Source: Pandoraea apista
GTDB taxonomy: Bacteria > Pseudomonadota > Gammaproteobacteria > Burkholderiales > Burkholderiaceae
DNA: 64,000 nt
Direction: 5' to 3'
Assembly: GCF_001465595.2 (NCBI RefSeq)
Contig: NZ_CP013481.2
Coordinates: 930,001-994,000 of the forward strand
Below, piece after piece: positions 59,606 to 64,000 of this stretch. A program made the translations under genes and the position numbers. The notes beneath the pieces are model-generated. The model saw only the letters and a program-made list of their open reading frames with translations, ran no database searches and was not told the DNA's origin. Within the stretch, counting starts at the first letter, position 1, and every line of letters starts with the position of its first letter.

Positions 59606-62600
59606 ATGAAACCACTTGCCATTTTGGCCGGCATTGTTGCGCTCTTCGCCGAGCAGCAAGCCTTCGCCGCCAGCTTCGTTATTACCAACGGCCTGACAAG
59701 CACCATGGGGCAGACCTTGTCCAACGGGCAGTCCGGCACGATCCAGAACGGTGGTCTGCTATCAGTCGCCGGCAGCACCATCGGTGTGTCCATCACGGGT
59801 AACGCCACGCTGGTCAATAACGGCACGATCAGCATGTCGGGCACCGGCCGCGCGATTCGCGACAACACCGGGGGGCTCACGTTGACCGTCACCAACGGTG
59901 TCGATGCGATCATGATGACGTACGACGCCGACGTGATCCAGATGAACAAGGCGAACAGTAACGTCGTGTTCAACAACTACGGCACGTTGACCTCGAGGAA
60001 CAATTCCGGCCAGGGCAATCAGGCGATCGACTTCAACGCGATCACCACGGGCACCAACGTTCTGAACAACTTCGCGGGCGGTGTCATCCAGGCGAACGAA
60101 GCAGACGCCGTTCGTCCCGGCGTGAATGGTGTCATTAACAACGCCGGTATCATCCGCTCGACCAACAATCCCGGCAGCACCAGCAGCAGCGATGGTGTCG
60201 ACGCACAGGCGAACACCGGGGTCGTTGTCGTCAATGCCGGTACCGGGCTGATTCAAGGGGCGCGCCATGGCATCACAGGTGGGCCCGATACCTCGACCGA
60301 CGGCACATTTACGCTCTCGGTCACGAACAATGCCGGCGGCACGATCCAGGGCATGAATGGTTCCGGGATCAACATCGACGGTTTCAATGCCAAGGAAGTC
60401 GTGACGATCAACAATGCCGGCGTGATCGTCGGCAATGGCGTGACGGGCGATGGCGACGGTGTGGACGTTGACGGCCTCGTCAATATCGTCAACTCGGGCA
60501 CGATTCGCGGCGCGCAGGCGTTCAACGATGTGAGCGAAGGCGTGACCGCCGGTGGCGGCACGATCGTCAACAGCGGCACGATCGTTGGCGAGAACACGGC
60601 GGGCGGCGTTGGGCGTGGCATTACGCTCGCCGGTGTCGACAAGGATCCTGTCACCAAGCTACCCATTGCCACGCAGGGGATTTACGCCAATTCCACGATC
60701 GTCAACAGCGGTCTCATTCGCGGACAAAGCGACTCGGCGATCGCTGTGACCGGTGCTCGCAATGCGTTCACCGTCACCGTCATCAACCAGGCGAGCGGTG
60801 TGCTCGAAGGCGGCGGCGCGACAGCGGCCGTCGTGAACACCGGAGCGAACGACGCCACCGTCGTCAACTACGGAACGATTACCGCCGACCAGAGCGGCAA
60901 GGCGGTCGATCTGGGCAGCGGCAACAGCACGCTGCAAATTCTCGGTGGCTCCGCTGTCGTGAATGGCGACGTATCGGGCGGTACCGGCACGAGCACGCTG
61001 ACCATTACACCGGGCGCCGGCAACGCATTCCACTACAACGGTGCGATCTCGAATTTCTCGGCGGTGACATTGGGCGCCGGCACTATCGCGCTCAATGGCG
61101 CGAGTACCTACGCGGGTACGACCGCGATTGCGAGCGGGGCGACGGTTGTGGTGGGCGACGCGACACACCAAAACGCAACGCTCGGCGCCGGCCTGACGAC
61201 GGTAGCCGCAGGCGCCACGCTGGCAGGCTACGGCGGCACGCTGGGCAGTGTGACGAACGCCGGCATGATCGCGGCCGGCAGCGCGTCACCGGGCGCGGTT
61301 GCGGGCGCCACCGGTACGTTCACGATTGCGGGTAACTACATCGGCAACAACGGCACGGTATTGCTGAACGCCTCCCTCGGTAACAACGGCGCATCGGCGG
61401 CATCCGACAAGCTGGTGATCAACGGGAACGCCAGCGGTACCACCACGCTCAAGGTCAATATCACAGGCGCCGGCGCGGCAACGACCGGCAGCGGTATCCA
61501 ACTCGTGCAGGTCAATGGCACATCGGCGCCGGGCACATTCACGCTGGCCGCGCCGGTGCAAGCGGGGGCTTATCAATACCTGCTGCGCGAGAGTGCGGCA
61601 GCGGGCACGGCGGGTTGGTATCTGTCGACGGCGTACAGCTCGGGCGCAACGGCGTACCGTGCGGCGAGCGTTGCCTATGCCATGACACCGCAACTCGTGA
61701 CGGATTTCGGCTTTACCACGCTCGGCCGCTTCCAGGAGCGGGTGGGCAGCCTGCGCGGTAACGCCGGCGATGTTAGCGATAGCGGCAATGTCGGCAACAG
61801 TGGCAACAACGGGGTATGGGCGCGCGTGTTCGGCAAGACGATGGACGCCGGCATGTCGAGCCGTTTCAGCGCCGACGAGCGCATGTTCGCCGCCCAATTC
61901 GGGCGGGACTGGCGACTGGCTACCGACACCTCCGACATGGGCGGCAGCGCTCACGCGGGGGTGACGGCGACCTTCGGCACGGCGTCCGCATCGTTCTCCG
62001 ATAGCGCACGAACGCTGGACCCGACACTCTCCGCAGCGACCGGCTCGGTCACCATGCAAGCGCAGTCGGTGGGCGCCTACTGGACGCGCATTCTGCCGCA
62101 GGGGGCTTATGTCGATGTGACGACGCAGGTTTCGCACTACCGCAACAAGTACAGCGACGTGGGCGGTATCGGGGCGACGCAAAACGGCGTCGGCGCGGCA
62201 CTCTCGGGGGAGATCGGTCATCCGTTCGCGATCTTTGGATCGGGCGTCACCATTGAGCCGCAGGCACAGCTGGCCTATCAGTATTTACATCTGAACGGCT
62301 TCAGCGACAGCGTGTCCAGCGTGTCGGGCAACACGACGAATGCGTTGCGCGGTCGCGTCGGCTTCAAGCTGGGCGCGCCGGATCTTGCGAACGTCGCGGG
62401 CTTCGGCTCGGCGTCGCCCTATCTGACGTTCGACGTTGTGCACGATTTCCTGTCGCCGGGCCATACCAGTGTCGCGGGCGCGACGTTCGACAGCAGCCTG
62501 GCGAAGACATGGTACGAACTGGGGGCGGGCATGACCGCGACCTTGAGCCGTGCGTCGGCGCTGTATGCGAGCGTGAAGTACGCCCGCAACCTCGGCGGCG

Positions 62601-62650
62601 ACTATCGCCGTAACGTCTACGGTCAGGTGGGATTCCGTTACCGTTGGTGA
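59606..62650 (+). CDS. Type V (autotransporter) outer-membrane protein
   Basis: 1014-residue autotransporter. Signal peptide about 1-21 (cut near 'AFA-ASF'). Passenger about 22-730 is Gly/Asn/Thr-rich with repeated 'N(S/A)GTI' turns of a beta-helix and one PATR-type repeat ('LNGASTYAGTTAIASGATVVVGD' region, about 490-515). The C-terminal beta-barrel (about 740-1014) ends in the aromatic 'YGQVGFRYRW'. The start at 59606 is favoured because it begins the signal peptide. An ATG at 59543 would add 21 residues. Likely an adhesin, which is an inference. Confidence 0.88.
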   Translation: MKPLAILAGIVALFAEQQAFAASFVITNGLTSTMGQTLSNGQSGTIQNGGLLSVAGSTIGVSITGNATLVNNGTISMSGTGRAIRDNTGGLTLTVTNGVDAIMMTYDADVIQMNKANSNVVFNNYGTLTSRNNSGQGNQAIDFNAITTGTNVLNNFAGGVIQANEADAVRPGVNGVINNAGIIRSTNNPGSTSSSDGVDAQANTGVVVVNAGTGLIQGARHGITGGPDTSTDGTFTLSVTNNAGGTIQGMNGSGINIDGFNAKEVVTINNAGVIVGNGVTGDGDGVDVDGLVNIVNSGTIRGAQAFNDVSEGVTAGGGTIVNSGTIVGENTAGGVGRGITLAGVDKDPVTKLPIATQGIYANSTIVNSGLIRGQSDSAIAVTGARNAFTVTVINQASGVLEGGGATAAVVNTGANDATVVNYGTITADQSGKAVDLGSGNSTLQILGGSAVVNGDVSGGTGTSTLTITPGAGNAFHYNGAISNFSAVTLGAGTIALNGASTYAGTTAIASGATVVVGDATHQNATLGAGLTTVAAGATLAGYGGTLGSVTNAGMIAAGSASPGAVAGATGTFTIAGNYIGNNGTVLLNASLGNNGASAASDKLVINGNASGTTTLKVNITGAGAATTGSGIQLVQVNGTSAPGTFTLAAPVQAGAYQYLLRESAAAGTAGWYLSTAYSSGATAYRAASVAYAMTPQLVTDFGFTTLGRFQERVGSLRGNAGDVSDSGNVGNSGNNGVWARVFGKTMDAGMSSRFSADERMFAAQFGRDWRLATDTSDMGGSAHAGVTATFGTASASFSDSARTLDPTLSAATGSVTMQAQSVGAYWTRILPQGAYVDVTTQVSHYRNKYSDVGGIGATQNGVGAALSGEIGHPFAIFGSGVTIEPQAQLAYQYLHLNGFSDSVSSVSGNTTNALRGRVGFKLGAPDLANVAGFGSASPYLTFDVVHDFLSPGHTSVAGATFDSSLAKTWYELGAGMTATLSRASALYASVKYARNLGGDYRRNVYGQVGFRYRW

Positions 62651-62692
62651 CGCTGCTGACGCTGCTGACGCTGCTGACGCTGCTGACGCTGC
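62648..62692. repeat. 9-bp tandem repeat across the autotransporter stop codon
   Basis: Five copies of TGACGCTGC plus a partial sixth (to 62698). The first three bases of the first copy are the TGA stop, so in-frame copies downstream read as stop codons too. Confidence 0.9.
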
Positions 62693-62742
62693 TGACGCGG
62701 ATGACCCGCGACGGCGGGCGAGCGCGCGGGGGGGGCTTCGGG

Positions 62743-63201
62743 TTATCGCTTCGATTCGACCAGAAGCGCTCTCGCCGCGTCGGTCGCGCGGTCCAGCGAT
62801 TCGGCCACCGAGCGCACGTCGCGCTCGCGAAACTGGCTGAGGAATAGCTCCGACACCGTTGACTGATAGACCTTCCACATCTGTTTTCGCAATGCGCGGC
62901 CCTCGTCGGTGATCGTGGCGTAGGCCGCGCGTCCGTCGTCGGGATCGCGCGTGCGAGTCACCAGCCCTTCCTGCTCCAGCCGGTCGATCAGACGGGTGAG
63001 GTTGTAGCGCTCAATGGCGAGCACATCCGCCAGTTCATGCATGCGCCGCGTGCCCTGCGGGCCGCTCTCCAGCCCCCACAACGCGTCGTACCACGCATAA
63101 GCGGGCAACCCGGCCTGCGCCAGACGACGCTCGATCTCGCGAATCATCGTGCGGTGCGCACGCACGAAGGAAAACCAAAGATCGGGTTCGGTCGTACTCA
63201 T
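62743..63201 (-). CDS. MarR family transcriptional regulator
   Basis: 152-residue winged-helix MarR protein: helix-turn-helix about 50-75 ('TRRMHELADVLAIERYNLTRLIDRLEQEGLV') and wing 'RTRDPDDGRAAYATITDEG'. Divergent from the aceE-like gene with a 116-bp shared promoter region containing inverted and direct ATTGCAATTG-type repeats. It probably represses both genes and responds to a small ligand. Confidence 0.9.
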   Translation of the reverse strand: MSTTEPDLWFSFVRAHRTMIREIERRLAQAGLPAYAWYDALWGLESGPQGTRRMHELADVLAIERYNLTRLIDRLEQEGLVTRTRDPDDGRAAYATITDEGRALRKQMWKVYQSTVSELFLSQFRERDVRSVAESLDRATDAARALLVESKR

Positions 63202-63227
63202 GAATGTCCTCGTCGAATTCGCATGTC

Positions 63228-63290
63228 AGTTGCAGTTGCAATTGTACATGGTTAGAATGGCGGCCATTACGATTGCAATTGCAATTGATG
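63228..63290. promoter_or_regulatory. Putative MarR operator region
   Basis: CAGTTGCAGTTGCAATTGTAC (63228-63247 region) and GATTGCAATTGCAATTGATG (63271-63290), two clusters of overlapping TTGCAA half-sites about 25 bp apart in the divergent promoter. Confidence 0.55.
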
Positions 63291-63317
63291 CGTTGCCCTA
63301 TCTCAAGGAGGCATGTC

Positions 63318-64000
63318 ATGACTCAATCGCCCGTGGTGGCCGCCGCCGCCATGCAATCCCCCGCCGCTGCGACCGACATCGACATTCAGGAAACGCGTGA
63401 GTGGCTCGACGCGCTGGAAGGCGTCACCGTCGTAGAAGGCCGTTCGCGCGCACATTTCCTCATGGATCGGCTGGCCGCCTGGGATTTCGCGCGGCATGGC
63501 GACTTTCATGGGCGGGTAACGACCGACTACGTCAACACGATTCCGACGTCGCGGCAGCCGGCGTACCCAGGGGATCTCGTCATCGAAGGGCGGCTTAACG
63601 CATTTATCCGCTGGAACGCGATGGTGATGGTGCTGCGCGCAGGCAAGCACTCGAACGTGGGCGGTCACATCGCGACGTATCAGTCGGCTGCGGTGCTCTA
63701 CGACGTTGGCTTCAACCACTTCTTCCGAGGCCGCACCGACACGTTCGATGGCGACATGATCTACATTCAGGGCCACTCCGCACCGGGCATTTATGCTCGT
63801 GCTTACCTGGATGGCCGTATCACGGAGGCGCAGCTCGATAATTTCCGCCGCGAGGCGGGACGTCAGGGCATTTCGTCGTATCCGCATCCGCGCCTGATGC
63901 CCGACTTCTGGCAATTTCCCACGGTGTCGATGGGGCTCGGCCCGCTGACTGCTGCGTATCAGGCGCGCTTCATGCGCTATCTCGAATATCGCGGTCTCAA
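63318..64000 (+). CDS. aceE: Pyruvate dehydrogenase E1 component, homodimeric type (5' part; cut by window end)
   Basis: The 227 codons visible match the N-terminal part of the homodimeric E1 (thiamine-diphosphate) subunit: 'REWLDALEGV', 'HGDFHGRVTTDYVNTIP' type segments and 'GGHIATYQSAAVLYDVGFNHFFRG', with the active-site His of that region present. Full proteins have about 890 residues. Strong AAGGAGG site before the start. The neighbouring MarR gene suggests a regulated second copy, perhaps for a related 2-oxo acid, rather than the housekeeping aceE of the pdh operon. Confidence 0.88.
   Translation, partial: MTQSPVVAAAAMQSPAAATDIDIQETREWLDALEGVTVVEGRSRAHFLMDRLAAWDFARHGDFHGRVTTDYVNTIPTSRQPAYPGDLVIEGRLNAFIRWNAMVMVLRAGKHSNVGGHIATYQSAAVLYDVGFNHFFRGRTDTFDGDMIYIQGHSAPGIYARAYLDGRITEAQLDNFRREAGRQGISSYPHPRLMPDFWQFPTVSMGLGPLTAAYQARFMRYLEYRGL

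Noticed and set aside
1..64000. CRISPR arrays, rRNA genes and complete insertion sequences
   Set aside because: No regularly spaced repeats of CRISPR size, no rRNA sequence and no transposase gene were seen.

Overview
The window holds the larger part of an integrative and conjugative element (ICE) of the ICEclc / PAGI-2 / PFGI-1 class, running from base 1 to its attachment site in a tRNA-Gly gene at about 53.23 kb, followed by about 11 kb of host chromosome. The GC-rich sequence, the family of the ICE and the chromosomal genes (gamma-glutamyltransferase, PATR-type autotransporter, cold-shock protein, homodimeric pyruvate dehydrogenase E1 beside a MarR regulator) suggest a Burkholderiales betaproteobacterium, perhaps Pandoraea or Burkholderia. 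The genus is an inference.

ICE maintenance and replication block (1-20 kb, + strand): end of a ParB-family gene, DUF2857, STY4528 replication protein with an origin-like repeat cluster inside its coding sequence, PFL_4669/TIGR03761, a frameshifted DUF3158 gene, ssb, topoisomerase III, then small conserved ICE genes of unknown function with DUF3085, DUF3577, DUF3275, DUF932, a DNA methyltransferase and an SNF2-like helicase. Four leaders here, plus one before radC at 41 kb, share a repeated RNA-like element that resembles the radC RNA motif. Most genes of the block also have a strong hairpin shortly before the start codon.

Transfer block (20-50 kb): a near complete MPF-G type IV secretion set (PilL N-terminal protein, TIGR03759, lytic transglycosylase, TIGR03765, TraD, TIGR03747, then RAQPRD, TIGR03758, 03745, 03750, 03746, 03749, 03752, 03751, VirB4-like ATPase, DsbA-like protein, RadC, TIGR03757, 03756, 03755, TraG), followed by DUF3742, a PrlF-YhaV toxin-antitoxin pair and the MobH/TraI relaxase. 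The set is interrupted between TIGR03747 and RAQPRD by a cargo island (26.2-32.3 kb). The island is a type II CBASS anti-phage system: DncV-like nucleotidyltransferase, CapV-type patatin phospholipase effector, Cap2 (E2-E1) and Cap3 (JAMM protease). It is preceded by a DUF2188 gene and a divergent XRE repressor / ImmA-IrrE protease pair that matches the CapH-CapP control module.

Integration end (50-53.3 kb): an XRE regulator, a stand-alone LysR-type effector domain, and a tyrosine integrase facing away from tRNA-Gly(CCC), whose 3' end is the attachment site. Chromosome (53.3-64 kb): a lipoprotein, a degraded copy and an intact copy of a small regulator, a small hypothetical gene, a cold-shock gene with a long leader, DUF1272, ggt, the autotransporter, a MarR regulator and the start of an aceE paralogue cut by the window end.
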